From positions 1 to 64,000 of the forward strand of contig NZ_FZNP01000021.1 of NCBI RefSeq assembly GCF_900188105.1: a stretch of 64,000 bases of DNA. Direction: 5' to 3'. Every line of letters starts with the position of its first letter. Position 1 is the first letter of the stretch. The position numbers were made by a program, and so were the translations under genes. A model generated the notes under the pieces. It saw only the letters and a program-made list of their open reading frames with translations, ran no database searches and was not told the DNA's origin. This document shows, piece by piece, positions 7,834 to 16,374 of this stretch. This DNA comes from Actinomadura mexicana (GTDB lineage Bacteria; Actinomycetota; Actinomycetes; Streptosporangiales; Streptosporangiaceae).

Positions 7834-8697
7834 ATGGACCTGACCAGGGCATCCGACTTCATGGCCATGCACGCGCGTCCGCTGGACCGCCGCCGCTTCG
7901 AACTGCTGACCGGGGAGGGCGACCGGGCCGCGCTGCTCGCCGCGCTCAACGCCCACCGGAACCCCGACGGCGGGTACGGCCACGGCCTCGAGCCCGACCT
8001 GCGGTCGCGGACGAGCCAGCCGGGCCCCGCGCTGCACGCGTTCGAGGTCTTCGAGGAGCTCGCGCCGGCGACCGCCCCGGAGGCGGTCGCGCTCTGCGAC
8101 TGGCTGGACTCGGTCACCCTGCCCGACGGCGGCCTGCCGTTCGGCCTGCACGTCCCCGACCCCGCCGGCTGCGCGCCGTTCTGGGCGCAGGCCGACCCCG
8201 GGACGTCCTCGCTGCAGAGCACCGCTGCTGTCGCCGCCATGGCGCAGCGCGTCGCCGCCCACGACCCGGCGGTCGCGGGGCACCCCTGGCTCGACCGCGC
8301 CACCCGCTACTGCCTCGACGCCCTCCGCGCCGCGGACACGATGCACGCCCTGGAGGTGGAGTTCGCCACGTGGCTGGCCGACGCCGTCGACGACGCCGAG
8401 GCCATCGCCCTGCTCGGCGAGCACATCCCGGACGGCGGCCTCCTCCACGTGGAGGGCGGCCTGGAGGACGAGGTGCTGCGCCCGCTCGACTTCGCGCCCT
8501 TCCCGGGCAGCCCGGCCCGGTCCCTCTTCGAGCCCGGTGTCGTGGCGGCCGAGCTTCGGCGGCTCGACGGCATGCAGGAGGACGACGGCGGATGGCGCGT
8601 CGACTTCGCGTCCTACTCGCCCGCCGCCGAACTGGAGTGGCGCGGGTACGCCACCGTCAGGGCCGTCTCCATCCTGATCCGCAACGCCGTCCGCTAG
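7834..8697 (+). CDS. alpha/alpha-toroid (prenyltransferase/terpene-cyclase-like fold) protein
   Basis: A 287-residue soluble protein. Its helix pairs are interrupted by Gly/Asp-rich turns such as NPDGGYGHGLEPDLR (about 45), LPDGGLPFGL (about 97) and MQEDDGGWRVDF (about 248). These resemble the QW-type repeats of squalene-hopene cyclase and protein prenyltransferase toroids. The DxDD catalytic motif of class II terpene cyclases is not obvious, so cyclase activity is not claimed. A CACGCT -10-like hexamer 6 bases before the ATG suggests a leaderless mRNA; the GGAGG is too close (1 base) to act as a ribosome binding site. Function unknown; the fold assignment is moderate. Confidence 0.7.
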   Translation: MDLTRASDFMAMHARPLDRRRFELLTGEGDRAALLAALNAHRNPDGGYGHGLEPDLRSRTSQPGPALHAFEVFEELAPATAPEAVALCDWLDSVTLPDGGLPFGLHVPDPAGCAPFWAQADPGTSSLQSTAAVAAMAQRVAAHDPAVAGHPWLDRATRYCLDALRAADTMHALEVEFATWLADAVDDAEAIALLGEHIPDGGLLHVEGGLEDEVLRPLDFAPFPGSPARSLFEPGVVAAELRRLDGMQEDDGGWRVDFASYSPAAELEWRGYATVRAVSILIRNAVR

Positions 8698-8773
8698 CCG
8701 CCGTCCGGGTGCGGGCGGGAGCGCGTGGGATCCTGGGGACGCAGGCCACATCCGACGGCACCGGAGGCTCCCG

Positions 8774-10375
8774 ATGGACAACGGCCCGGGTCACACGGCG
8801 CTCACCCCGCTCGCGTTCCTCGAACGGTCGGCGCAGATGTTCCCCGGCAAGACCGCCTACGCCTTCGGGGACCGGCGCGCCGGCTACGCCGAGTTCGCCG
8901 CCGAGACGACCCGGCTGGCGAACGCGCTGCGCGCCTCGGGTGTCGAGCCCGGAGACCGGGTCGCCTACCTGGCGCCCAACATCCCCGAGCTTCTCGTCGC
9001 GCACTTCGCGGTGCCGCTCGCCGGGGCCGTGCTCGTCGCGGTCAACACGCGGCTGGCGCCGGACGAGATCCGCTACATCCTCGACCACTCGGGCGCGAAG
9101 GCGGTGGTCGTGGACGCGGGGCTGCATCCGTCCGTGGCGCCGATCGCGGACGGCCTGCCCCTGACGGTCACCATTGCCGCGTCCGGCGCCGAGCCCGACC
9201 CGGCGGTCGGCGGCATCGGCTACGAGGAGCTGATGGCGCGCGGCTCGGACGACCCGCTGCCCTGGGCCGTCCCGGACGAGAACGCCGCCATCTCGATCAA
9301 CTACACGTCCGGCACCACGGGACGGCCGAAGGGCGTCGTCTACACGCACCGCGGCGCCTACCTCAACGCGCTCGGCGAGGTCGTGCACTCGCGGCACACG
9401 TCCGAGAGCGTCTACCTGTGGACGCTGCCGATGTTCCACTGCAACGGCTGGTGCACGCCGTGGGCGCTCGCCGCGATCGGCGGGACGCAGGTGTGCCTGC
9501 GCGCCGTCGCCGCCGCGGAGATCTGGCGGCTCATCGACACCGAGGGCGTCACCCACCTCAACGGTGCCCCGACGGTCCTCGTGACGATCGCGAACGCGGC
9601 GGAGGCGCACCCGCTGGAGCGGCCGCTGACCGTCACGACGGCGGGCGCGCCGCCGAGCCCGACGATCATCGGCCAGATGGAGGGTCTCGGGGCGGACATC
9701 GTGCACGTGTACGGGCTGACGGAGACCTACGGTCCGTACTCGGTGTGCGAGCCGCAGCCCGGCTGGGCGGGGCTGCCCGCCGGGGACCGGGCCCGGCTGC
9801 TGGCCAGGCAGGGCGTCGGCATGATCCAGACCGACGGGCTGCGGGTCGTCGACGGCGACATGAACGACGTCCCGGCCGACGGGACGACGCTCGGCGAGAT
9901 CGTCATGCGCGGCAACAACGTCATGAAGGGCTACCACCGGGACGAGGAGACCACCGCGCACGCGTTCCGCGGGGGCTGGTTCCACTCCGGCGACCTCGGC
10001 GTCCGGCACCCCGACGGCTACGTCGAGCTGCGGGACCGCTCCAAGGACATCATCGTCTCCGGCGGGGAGAACATCTCCACGGTCGAGGTCGAGCGGGCGA
10101 TCGACTCGCATCCCGCCGTGCTGGAGGTCGCGGTCGTCGCGGTGCCGGACGACAGGTGGGGCGAACGCCCCAAGGCGTTCGTGGTGCTGCGCGACGGGCG
10201 CGCCGCCACCGAGGCCGAGCTGGTCGAGCACGTCCGGGCGAGCATCGCCCGGTACAAGGCGCCCGACGCGGTGGAGTTCGTCGCCGAGCTGCCCAAGACG
10301 TCCACCGGGAAGATCCAGAAGTTCCAGCTCCGCGAGCGGGAGTGGGCGGGGCACGACCGCCGCGTCCAGGGCTGA
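8774..10375 (+). CDS. AMP-forming acyl-CoA synthetase
   Basis: A 533-residue adenylate-forming ligase that activates a carboxylate as acyl-AMP and transfers it to CoA. Core motifs are in order: the P-loop-like YTSGTTGRPKG (about 176-186), VYGLTETYGP (about 312), GEIVMRGNNVMKGY, GWFHSGDLG (about 402), the hinge DRSKDIIVSGGENIS, and a C-terminal catalytic Lys in PKTSTGKIQK (about 511). The sequence is of the medium-chain/DmdB-like acyl--CoA ligase group rather than long-chain FadD, but the substrate is not determinable. GGAGG 6 bases upstream of ATG 8774 sets the start. It ends the plus-strand P450/toroid/ligase run. Confidence 0.92.
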   Translation: MDNGPGHTALTPLAFLERSAQMFPGKTAYAFGDRRAGYAEFAAETTRLANALRASGVEPGDRVAYLAPNIPELLVAHFAVPLAGAVLVAVNTRLAPDEIRYILDHSGAKAVVVDAGLHPSVAPIADGLPLTVTIAASGAEPDPAVGGIGYEELMARGSDDPLPWAVPDENAAISINYTSGTTGRPKGVVYTHRGAYLNALGEVVHSRHTSESVYLWTLPMFHCNGWCTPWALAAIGGTQVCLRAVAAAEIWRLIDTEGVTHLNGAPTVLVTIANAAEAHPLERPLTVTTAGAPPSPTIIGQMEGLGADIVHVYGLTETYGPYSVCEPQPGWAGLPAGDRARLLARQGVGMIQTDGLRVVDGDMNDVPADGTTLGEIVMRGNNVMKGYHRDEETTAHAFRGGWFHSGDLGVRHPDGYVELRDRSKDIIVSGGENISTVEVERAIDSHPAVLEVAVVAVPDDRWGERPKAFVVLRDGRAATEAELVEHVRASIARYKAPDAVEFVAELPKTSTGKIQKFQLREREWAGHDRRVQG

Positions 10376-10444
10376 GGACCCCGCCGCCGCGGGACCTCCC
10401 GCCGTGTGAGGCGCGGCGGTTCGCGGAACGGTCTTCTGCGCCGG

Positions 10445-10464
10445 GCACCCGGGCCGCCGGGTGC
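10445..10464. terminator. possible bidirectional terminator hairpin
   Basis: A perfect 8-bp stem (10445-10452 with 10457-10464) with a 4-base loop lies between the acyl-CoA ligase and the convergent DUF2795 gene. It lacks a T-tract, which is common in high-GC actinomycetes. Confidence 0.4.
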
Positions 10465-10523
10465 GAGGGAGGGGGGAGCATGGCGCCGCCTACCGGCGGC
10501 CGGTGATGCGGGCGCAGCGCCGA

Positions 10524-10931
10524 TCAGTAGCGCCGCTCCTCGCGCCCGTAACCGAGCTGCTCGGCCACGTCGGCGACGTTTTCGTACTCGCGCTTCGGCA
10601 GCGTCCGCAGCTGGTCGAGCGCCTGGTCCGGGGCTCCGCCCTCGGCCGCGTGCCGGACCAGCTCGTTCGGGCGGGCCGGGTAGCGGGCGCCGCTGAGCAT
10701 CCGGGCCAGGGCGCTGCGGCCCTCCACGTCCTGCGCGCTCATCCCGGGCGGGGACCCTTCCCGATCACCGGCGGTGGCCGCCGCCGGGTCGGCGGGGTAG
10801 TCGTTGGAGAACGGCTCGGTCTCCTTGAACTCCTCGGCGCGCGTGGGATGGCCGCCGCTGACCATGCCCTGGGTCTCGCGGCCGAGCTCCTCGTCCAGCC
10901 TCGCGCCGTGCTTGTCGCTCTTGTCTGGCAT
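10524..10931 (-). CDS. DUF2795 domain protein
   Basis: A 135-residue protein. The first half is acidic, Gly/Pro-rich and likely disordered. The C-terminal 55 residues form the DUF2795 helix bundle: YPARPNELVRHAAEGGAP, then LDQLRTLPKREYENVADVAE. The domain is widespread in actinobacteria and has no established activity; helix-rich DUF2795 proteins have been suggested as stress or nucleic-acid related, which I cannot support here. A GGGAGG sequence 5 bases before the ATG at 10931 fixes the start. It is transcribed alone, divergent from the 11028 gene. Confidence 0.88.
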   Translation of the reverse strand: MPDKSDKHGARLDEELGRETQGMVSGGHPTRAEEFKETEPFSNDYPADPAAATAGDREGSPPGMSAQDVEGRSALARMLSGARYPARPNELVRHAAEGGAPDQALDQLRTLPKREYENVADVAEQLGYGREERRY

Positions 10932-11014
10932 CTCATCCTCCCTGCGCGGCTACCAGATGGAACGTTCCCAGGCGCGTGTCCGAACATGCGGGCGATCTCG
11001 CCGCGGCGGCGCGG

Positions 11015-11020
11015 TACGGT
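11015..11020 (+). promoter_or_regulatory. -10 element for a leaderless start
   Basis: TACGGT is followed by 7 bases and the ATG at 11028; no Shine-Dalgarno sequence is present. Confidence 0.5.
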
Positions 11021-11027
11021 GTGGCGC

Positions 11028-11387
11028 ATGCTGCCGGAAGAGGGCGTGAACGCGGTCCGGGTCGTGGTCGGGCTGCTGGTGCGCGGCGACTACGAGGAGC
11101 TCGAGACCCTCACCGAGGGACGCAGGCTGAGCGCCGCGGAGATGGCCGGCGCGGTGACCGCGTCAGGGCGCGACCTGATCAGCCCGCCCGACGACGCCTT
11201 CGCCGACCTGGAGGTGGCGGGGATCGAGCAGGTCTCGGGCGGGGAGCGCGCCTTCCGCGTGGCGCTCCCGCTGTGGACCGCGCAGGAAGGACTCTCCTCG
11301 CTGGCGCTGCGGCTCACCCTGACCGAGGTCATGGACGGCGTGTGGACCGTCGAGGTGGACGGCATCGGGGAGGCGGCCGCCGGCTGA
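11028..11387 (+). CDS. small conserved hypothetical protein
   Basis: A 119-residue acidic soluble protein: an N-terminal helical half (VRVVVGLLVRGDYEELETL) followed by an antiparallel-sheet-like half (FRVALPLWTAQEGLSSLALRLTL, in parts, then VWTVEVDGI). This alternation resembles small DUF proteins of actinobacteria that often stand alone. No catalytic motif or membrane segment is present. The ATG at 11028 is chosen from the -10 spacing; an in-frame extension upstream reads through a shadow region. Function unknown. Confidence 0.7.
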   Translation: MLPEEGVNAVRVVVGLLVRGDYEELETLTEGRRLSAAEMAGAVTASGRDLISPPDDAFADLEVAGIEQVSGGERAFRVALPLWTAQEGLSSLALRLTLTEVMDGVWTVEVDGIGEAAAG

Positions 11388-11403
11388 GCCGGGCGGCGGC
11401 CGG

Positions 11404-12810
11404 TCAGGACTGCGACAGCCGCATCATCCGCAGGACGCGCCGCACCAGCGAGTTCTGCCCACCCGCGCCCGGGGCCTCCGGCTCGGCCGCCTCCTCGGCG
11501 GCGGGGGAGGGCTGCGGCTCCGGCGGGTCACCGGCCAGCTCGTAGGTGACCGGCAGCGACCGCAGGCCGCGCATCAGCGGGGACGAGCGCCACGCGAGCT
11601 CGTCGGCGGGCAGCGCGAGCCGCAGCCCGGAGAACCGGTCGAACAGCCGCTCCACCGCGATCGCCGTGATGCCGGTGGCGAGGTCGCGGCCGAGGCAGGC
11701 GTGCGGACCGGCGCTCCACGCCAGATGGGCGCGCGAGCTGTAGATCGAGTCGGGCCCGCCGCCCGCCGCGAACGCCGGGTCCCGGTGCGCGGCGGCGGGC
11801 GAGACCATGACCGGGTCGCCCGCCGCGATCTGGAACCGGCCGAGGCGCACGTCGGCCTTGGCCCACCGGAACGCCAGGTTCGCCATCGGCGGGTTCGCGG
11901 CCGCGGCCCGGTTGATCGCCTCCTGGAGCATCCCGGCCGACAGGCTGTCGCGGGCGCCGGCCTCGCCGGCGAGCACCTCGGTGACGGTGTTGCCGATCAG
12001 CGTTGCGGTCACGTCGCCGACGAGGCCGGTCATCATCGCCATCTCGGCGGTCAGCTCCTCGGCGGTCAGGTCGGGCACGGCGGCGAGCATGAAGGACGGC
12101 AGGTCCTCGCCGGGGGCCGCGACCCGCGCCGCGCACAGGTCCGCGACCCGGGCGAGCAGCCGGGCGGACGCCTCCTGGGCGTCCGGGCCCGCGTCCATCA
12201 CCCGCCACAGGTCGGTGATCAGCCCGTCGCCGTCGCCGTCGTCGCCCCCGGAGCCGAGCAGCCGACCGATCACCATCAGCGGCAGCGGCCGCGCGTACTG
12301 CGCCGACAGGTCCGCCGACCCGGACCGGCCGCCGCTCTCGCAGATCACCGTGAGCAGCTCGTCGGCGTACCGCCGGACGGCCTGCTCCAGGGCCTTCGCC
12401 TCCGGCCGGCTCCGGTCCTGGAACGGCCGCAGCCCCTCGCTCCAGGCGCCGCGCAGCCGGGTGGAGTCGGCGCCGTCGCGGAACCCGCTGTTGTCCGACT
12501 CGACCACCGGCAGCATCGGCCAGTCGGCCGGGACCGCGCCCTCCCGGTACGCGCGCCAGGTGCCGACCCTCCGGCTCCAGTTCCCGCGCGCGTCGCGCAG
12601 GATGTCGAGCGTCTGGGCGTAGCCGATGACGAGCCAGGCCGGCACCCCGAGGACGTCCACCGGCGCGACGGGCCCGTACTCCTCCCGCAGCCGCTCGTAG
12701 AACACCGAGGGACGGGACTCGTGGTCGGGATCCAGCAGCGGCTGGACGGCGAGCGCCTCCAGCGGCGGATGGGCGGGGGCGGGCTCGGCCTGCGGCGTCT
12801 GGGGCTCCAC
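11404..12810 (-). CDS. cytochrome P450
   Basis: A P450 of about 468 residues, longer than usual because of a Pro/Ala-rich N-terminus (about 30 residues) and a Pro/Glu/Ala-rich C-terminal tail. The heme loop WSAGPHACLGRD has the proximal Cys at about residue 372, and the usual Phe of the FxxGxxxC signature is Trp. The I-helix motif is GLVGDVTAT, with Asp and Thr in place. I chose GTG 12810, which has AGGG 9 bases upstream; GTG 12816 is a possible alternative. The open frame continues to 13092 but lacks P450 sequence there. It has no redox partner in the vicinity and an unknown substrate. It converges on the 11028 gene with a 16-base gap. Confidence 0.9.
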   Translation of the reverse strand: MEPQTPQAEPAPAHPPLEALAVQPLLDPDHESRPSVFYERLREEYGPVAPVDVLGVPAWLVIGYAQTLDILRDARGNWSRRVGTWRAYREGAVPADWPMLPVVESDNSGFRDGADSTRLRGAWSEGLRPFQDRSRPEAKALEQAVRRYADELLTVICESGGRSGSADLSAQYARPLPLMVIGRLLGSGGDDGDGDGLITDLWRVMDAGPDAQEASARLLARVADLCAARVAAPGEDLPSFMLAAVPDLTAEELTAEMAMMTGLVGDVTATLIGNTVTEVLAGEAGARDSLSAGMLQEAINRAAAANPPMANLAFRWAKADVRLGRFQIAAGDPVMVSPAAAHRDPAFAAGGGPDSIYSSRAHLAWSAGPHACLGRDLATGITAIAVERLFDRFSGLRLALPADELAWRSSPLMRGLRSLPVTYELAGDPPEPQPSPAAEEAAEPEAPGAGGQNSLVRRVLRMMRLSQS

Positions 12811-12952
12811 GTGCACAAACCCTAGGAGAGAACGTTTGTCGACGGCCGGTTTATGCTGGAACTTCCCACGGCGATCTTTCGGCGTGCACGGGCCCGCGGC
12901 CATCGCGGGGTGTGTGACGCTAGGAGTGCCCATACACGAGCTGGAGGTCCGC

Positions 12953-13141
12953 ATGGCCGACTCCGCAGAAGCGCCCGAAAACGGCGAGGACAAGGTGAAG
13001 CGCAGGTTCCGGGAGGCCTTGGAGCGCAAGCGCGGCGCGGAGGGAAAGAACGGAGGCGCCGGCGGCCGGAGCGGTTCGAAGGTGCGCGGCACCCACGAGC
13101 GCGCCGACCATCAGCGGCAGTTCCGGCGCAAGAGCGGCTGA
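12953..13141 (+). CDS. DUF5302 family small protein
   Basis: A 62-residue highly charged protein with the full DUF5302 pattern: an acidic N-terminus, VKRRFREALERK in the middle, a Gly/Ser-rich linker, and a HQRQFRRKSG C-terminus. It is an actinobacteria-specific family of unknown function, possibly nucleic-acid or ribosome associated by its charge (inference). GGAGG lies 6 bases before ATG 12953. It is monocistronic and followed by a terminator. Confidence 0.9.
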   Translation: MADSAEAPENGEDKVKRRFREALERKRGAEGKNGGAGGRSGSKVRGTHERADHQRQFRRKSG

Positions 13142-13163
13142 CCGGGCCGCACCGATCGGCAGG

Positions 13164-13186
13164 CCCCCGCGCGGAAGGCGCGGGGG
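13164..13186 (+). terminator. intrinsic terminator after DUF5302 gene
   Basis: A 9-bp G/C stem (13164-13172 with 13178-13186) with a 5-base loop lies 22 bases after the stop codon. It has only a short T-containing tail. Confidence 0.6.
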
Positions 13187-13319
13187 TCGTCCCGTCCTTC
13201 CGGCGGCACCCCGCGGCGATCACGGGCCCGACCGGGGCGGGCCTCCCGTTCCGCCGAGATGGGCAGCCTGACCCCCGGTGGCGGACCCGGCCGGTACCCG
13301 GGCTCGGCCACAGGCCGCA

Positions 13320-13958
13320 TCAGCCCTGGTAGAGCTTCTTGCTGTAGTTCGCCTCGCTGTAGTACTCCCGGAGCTCCTCGACGCTCTCCTCGGTGTACTG
13401 GACGTCCTTGACGATCCTGGCGTGCGGCGGCAGCGCCTCCGGATTCCACGACTCCGGCTTCCACAGCTTCGAGCGCATGAGCGCCTTCGCGCAGTGGAAG
13501 AAGATTTGCTCGATGTCCACGACGAGCGCGAGGGCCGGCCGGTGCCCCTTGACGACCATCTCGTCGAAGAACGGCGCGTCCCGGACCAGCGTGGCCCGGC
13601 CGTTGATCCGCAGTGTCTCGGCGCGCCCCGGCACGAGGAAGACCAGACCGACGCGCGGGTTGCTCAGCACGTTCATGAACCCGTCCGCGCGGCGGTTGCC
13701 GGGACGGTCCGGGACGGCGATCGTCGTGTCGTCGATGACGTGCACGAACCCCGGGGGGTCGCCCTTGGGGGAGACGTCGCAGTTCCCGGCGGCGTCGCTG
13801 GTGGCGATCAGGCAGAACGGGGACCGGGCGAGCCACTCACGGTCCCAGTCGTGCAGCGCGACCCGCTCCTTGTCGATCGCCCGCCGCATCGGCGTGCCGA
13901 GAAGCTCGCGCAGCTCCGCCGCTGAGGTGATCGCAGTGAACTCGGGGGCGACCGTCAT
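13320..13958 (-). CDS. pyridoxamine 5'-phosphate oxidase-like (split-barrel) flavoprotein
   Basis: A 212-residue split-barrel flavin-binding protein. SPFCLIATSDAAGNCDVSPKGDPPGFV (read as separate blocks: CLIATS, then CDVSPKGD) forms the first barrel strands and FMN/F420 contact; DRPGNRRADGFMNVLSNPRV is the phosphate-binding loop; RINGRATLV is the next strand. The sequence matches the MSMEG_1061/PPOX-class group that often acts as an FMN- or F420-dependent reductase or heme-degrading protein, rather than true PdxH. AAGGAG 7-8 bases before ATG 13958 fixes the start although the frame remains open to 14867. A TACGCT -10-like element lies at 13992-13997 on the minus strand. Confidence 0.88.
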   Translation of the reverse strand: MTVAPEFTAITSAAELRELLGTPMRRAIDKERVALHDWDREWLARSPFCLIATSDAAGNCDVSPKGDPPGFVHVIDDTTIAVPDRPGNRRADGFMNVLSNPRVGLVFLVPGRAETLRINGRATLVRDAPFFDEMVVKGHRPALALVVDIEQIFFHCAKALMRSKLWKPESWNPEALPPHARIVKDVQYTEESVEELREYYSEANYSKKLYQG

Positions 13959-14236
13959 CGCCGCTCCTTCCGCCGGGAGAATCCGAAGATCAGCGTAACC
14001 CGGGCGGTTTCGGGCGCCCGGCGGCAGGGGCCGCCCGAGTACCGGCGGCCGTGTCGCGGCCCGTTCGTCCGACGCCGCCACACGGCCGGCCGGCCGCCGG
14101 GCCGCCGGCCGCTCCCCGCGGGAGGCGACATCCGGAAGCGCCGTACCTGGTCCTCCGGTCTGCACGGGCCCCCCATGCGGACTCAAGGGCGCGCCGACAG
14201 CCATCGCCCGCGCTGGACCCCGATCGCCCGGGCGGG

Positions 14237-15274
14237 TCAGCGCCGTGCGGCGTAGCGGCGGACGCCGCCCTCCTCGTGGGCGTCCAGCACGGCCCGGTCG
14301 GCGAGGACGTCCAGATGCGCCTCGATCTCCAGCACTGCCAGCATCCGGCTGAACGCGTCCAGGTCGTCGAGGCTGCGCCTGCGGCGCGTCCACGGCATCG
14401 CGGCCGCCACCTCGAACGCCGTGGCGCGCCCGGCGCGGACCTGGGCGGCGGCGGCGTCCAGCCGCTCGGCGTGGTGCTCCAGCAGCTCGTCGATCCGGAT
14501 GTGCACGCTCGGCCGCACGGGTCCGTGCGCGGGCAGCAGCACGGTGTCCGGCATGTCGCGGACCAGCCGCAGCGACTCCAGGTAGCTGCGCAGCGGCTTG
14601 GGCTCCGGCTCGGTCTCCAGCCCGATCGACGGCGAGATGTGCGGCAGGATGTGGTCGCCCGCGAACAGCAGGCCGGCCGCCGCGTCGCGCAGGACGATGT
14701 GGCCGCGCGTGTGCCCCGGGGTGGCGAACACGTCCAGGCCCCGTTCCGTCAGGGCGACGTGCTCCCCGTCGTCCAGCCACGCGTCGGGCATCGTGTGCTG
14801 GACGCCCTGCTCGGAACGCTCCACGGGCCGACCCGCGATCTCGTCGGCCACCTGGCCCGCGCCGCACCGGCGCAGCAGTTCCACCTGCCGGGGGTGCAGC
14901 CCCCGGCGGGCGTCGAACGCCTCGATCGACGGCCGCTCGCCCCGCCCGATCCGCACCCGCGTCCCGAACGACTCGCGCAGCGCCAGGGCCTGCGAGTAGT
15001 GGTCCCAGTGGGCATGGGTGACGAGGAACTGCGCCACGTCGTCCAGCCGGTGCCCGAGGACGGCGAGGGCGCCTTCGAGCGAGGCCTTCGTGTCGGGCAT
15101 GGCCCAGCCGGAGTCCACGACCACGAGGCCCTCGGCGTCCTCGATGACGTACACGTTGACGGCGTGCAGCGACGGGATCGGCAGCGCGAGGGGGACCCGG
15201 TGCACCCCGGGCGCCACCGGATGAGCACCCGGCTCGGTCCAGTCAGTCGGCTGCTCCACGACCGGTGCCGCCAC
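14237..15274 (-). CDS. MBL-fold metallo-hydrolase
   Basis: A 345-residue metallo-beta-lactamase fold hydrolase. The signature THAHWDH (HxHxDH), FATPGHTRGH (third-site His), LFAGDHIL (bridging Asp) and the late PAHGP His are all present in order, so it should bind two metal ions. The overall length and C-terminal helical winged domain resemble glyoxalase II-like and LACTB2-like hydrolases; the substrate is unknown. I prefer GTG 15274, which has AAGGGGG 7 bases upstream, over the GTG at 15301. It is followed by a 277-base gap before the PPOX-like gene and preceded by the coiled-coil gene on the same strand. Confidence 0.9.
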   Translation of the reverse strand: MAAPVVEQPTDWTEPGAHPVAPGVHRVPLALPIPSLHAVNVYVIEDAEGLVVVDSGWAMPDTKASLEGALAVLGHRLDDVAQFLVTHAHWDHYSQALALRESFGTRVRIGRGERPSIEAFDARRGLHPRQVELLRRCGAGQVADEIAGRPVERSEQGVQHTMPDAWLDDGEHVALTERGLDVFATPGHTRGHIVLRDAAAGLLFAGDHILPHISPSIGLETEPEPKPLRSYLESLRLVRDMPDTVLLPAHGPVRPSVHIRIDELLEHHAERLDAAAAQVRAGRATAFEVAAAMPWTRRRRSLDDLDAFSRMLAVLEIEAHLDVLADRAVLDAHEEGGVRRYAARR

Positions 15275-15337
15275 CGCGCGCCCCCTTGATTGTCGAATCA
15301 CGTTCGGGAAGAACCTACTTCATCCCGGACATCCTCT

Positions 15338-16273
15338 TTATCCCCGCCCCGCCCTGGTCGAGGGTCGACCAGGGCGGGGGTCGCGGGCGGCGGCGCGGCG
15401 GGCCTCGGTGGCGGCCTTGCGGGCCTCGCGCGCGGCCTCCTCCGCGCGGGCGCGGTTCTCCTCGGCGCGGTCCGCTCTTCTGGACGCGGCGTCCCGCTCG
15501 GCGACAGCCCGTTCCAGTTCGTGCCGGAGCCGCCCCACCTTGGCCGACGCCTCCTGCATCTCGCGCCGGGCCGCTTCTGCGCTCTCCTCGCGTTCGGCCA
15601 GTCTGTCCTCTGCCTGCTCGGCGCGCTTGCGCAGAGTCTCCGCACGCTTGGCGCGGGCGGCGCTCGTGGGCGTGACGTTCGATCTCGCCGGCTCCGGCTT
15701 CTTCTCGGGCGGTGGCTCTTTCTCGGCGGGCCTCTGCTTGCCGGGCTGCTCCTCGGGCTTCGGTTCCGCGTGTTCCTCCCGATCCGCGGGCGCCGTCGGG
15801 AACCCGGCGGGGACGAAGCCGGAATGGCTGCGAGGCTGCCACAGCCGTCCTTCGCGGACCTCCTCGGCGACCCCGGCGTCCACCGTGGCGGCCTGGAGGG
15901 TGTCCTCCACCTCGCGGACGGCCTGCTCGCGCAGCGCGCCGCCCGCGTCCGCGGCGAGTTCGCCGGCGTTCCGCACGAGCGACCCGACGAGCCGGGCACG
16001 GCGCTGCTCCAGGTTCCCGAGGCCGCGGCCCGACCCCCAGGCCGCCCGCATCTCCTCCCCGACGTTCAGCAGCCCGGCGAGCTCGTCCGCGGCCGAGCGC
16101 GCCAGAAGGTTCACCGCCCACGCCGAGAGCGTGGGGCGCCGCAGTGCCCCGATCCGCTTCGCGAGCGCGGCGTCGCCCGCACTCCTCGCCTCCTGGGCCA
16201 GGCGCTTGCGGGTCTCCACGAAGTCGGCGGGCCGGACGCCGTACAGATCGTCGGCCGCACTGGAGAAGTCCAC
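15338..16273 (-). CDS. hypothetical protein with long C-terminal coiled coil
   Basis: A 311-residue soluble protein. The N-terminal 120 residues (RPADFVETRKRLAQEARSAG, LSAWAVNLLAR, VGSLVRNAGELAADAG) are helical and match a conserved actinobacterial hypothetical family. A Pro/Glu/Lys-rich linker (about 165-190) joins them to a C-terminal coiled coil of about 100 residues (AKRAETLRKRAEQAEDR onward) very rich in Ala, Glu and Arg. No enzymatic motif is visible. It may be a structural or DNA-associated protein, but that is speculation. It is divergent from padR with about 100 bases between them. Confidence 0.75.
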   Translation of the reverse strand: MDFSSAADDLYGVRPADFVETRKRLAQEARSAGDAALAKRIGALRRPTLSAWAVNLLARSAADELAGLLNVGEEMRAAWGSGRGLGNLEQRRARLVGSLVRNAGELAADAGGALREQAVREVEDTLQAATVDAGVAEEVREGRLWQPRSHSGFVPAGFPTAPADREEHAEPKPEEQPGKQRPAEKEPPPEKKPEPARSNVTPTSAARAKRAETLRKRAEQAEDRLAEREESAEAARREMQEASAKVGRLRHELERAVAERDAASRRADRAEENRARAEEAAREARKAATEARRAAARDPRPGRPSTRAGRG

Positions 16274-16336
16274 GACCGATCTCTACCCGCACCGGATGCG
16301 CGTGCATCGGGGTGGACGGAGGTGGACGCGACTGTC

Positions 16337-16365
16337 ATACTCGTCCGCGAATACTCGTACACGAG
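16337..16365 (+). promoter_or_regulatory. candidate PadR operator
   Basis: ATACTCGT occurs twice (16337-16344 and 16351-16358), and the second copy forms an interrupted palindrome CTCGT-AC-ACGAG (16354-16365) just upstream of the padR ribosome binding site. Repeated or palindromic sites at this position are typical of PadR autoregulation; binding is not shown. Confidence 0.4.
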
Positions 16366-16374
16366 GAGGCGGAG

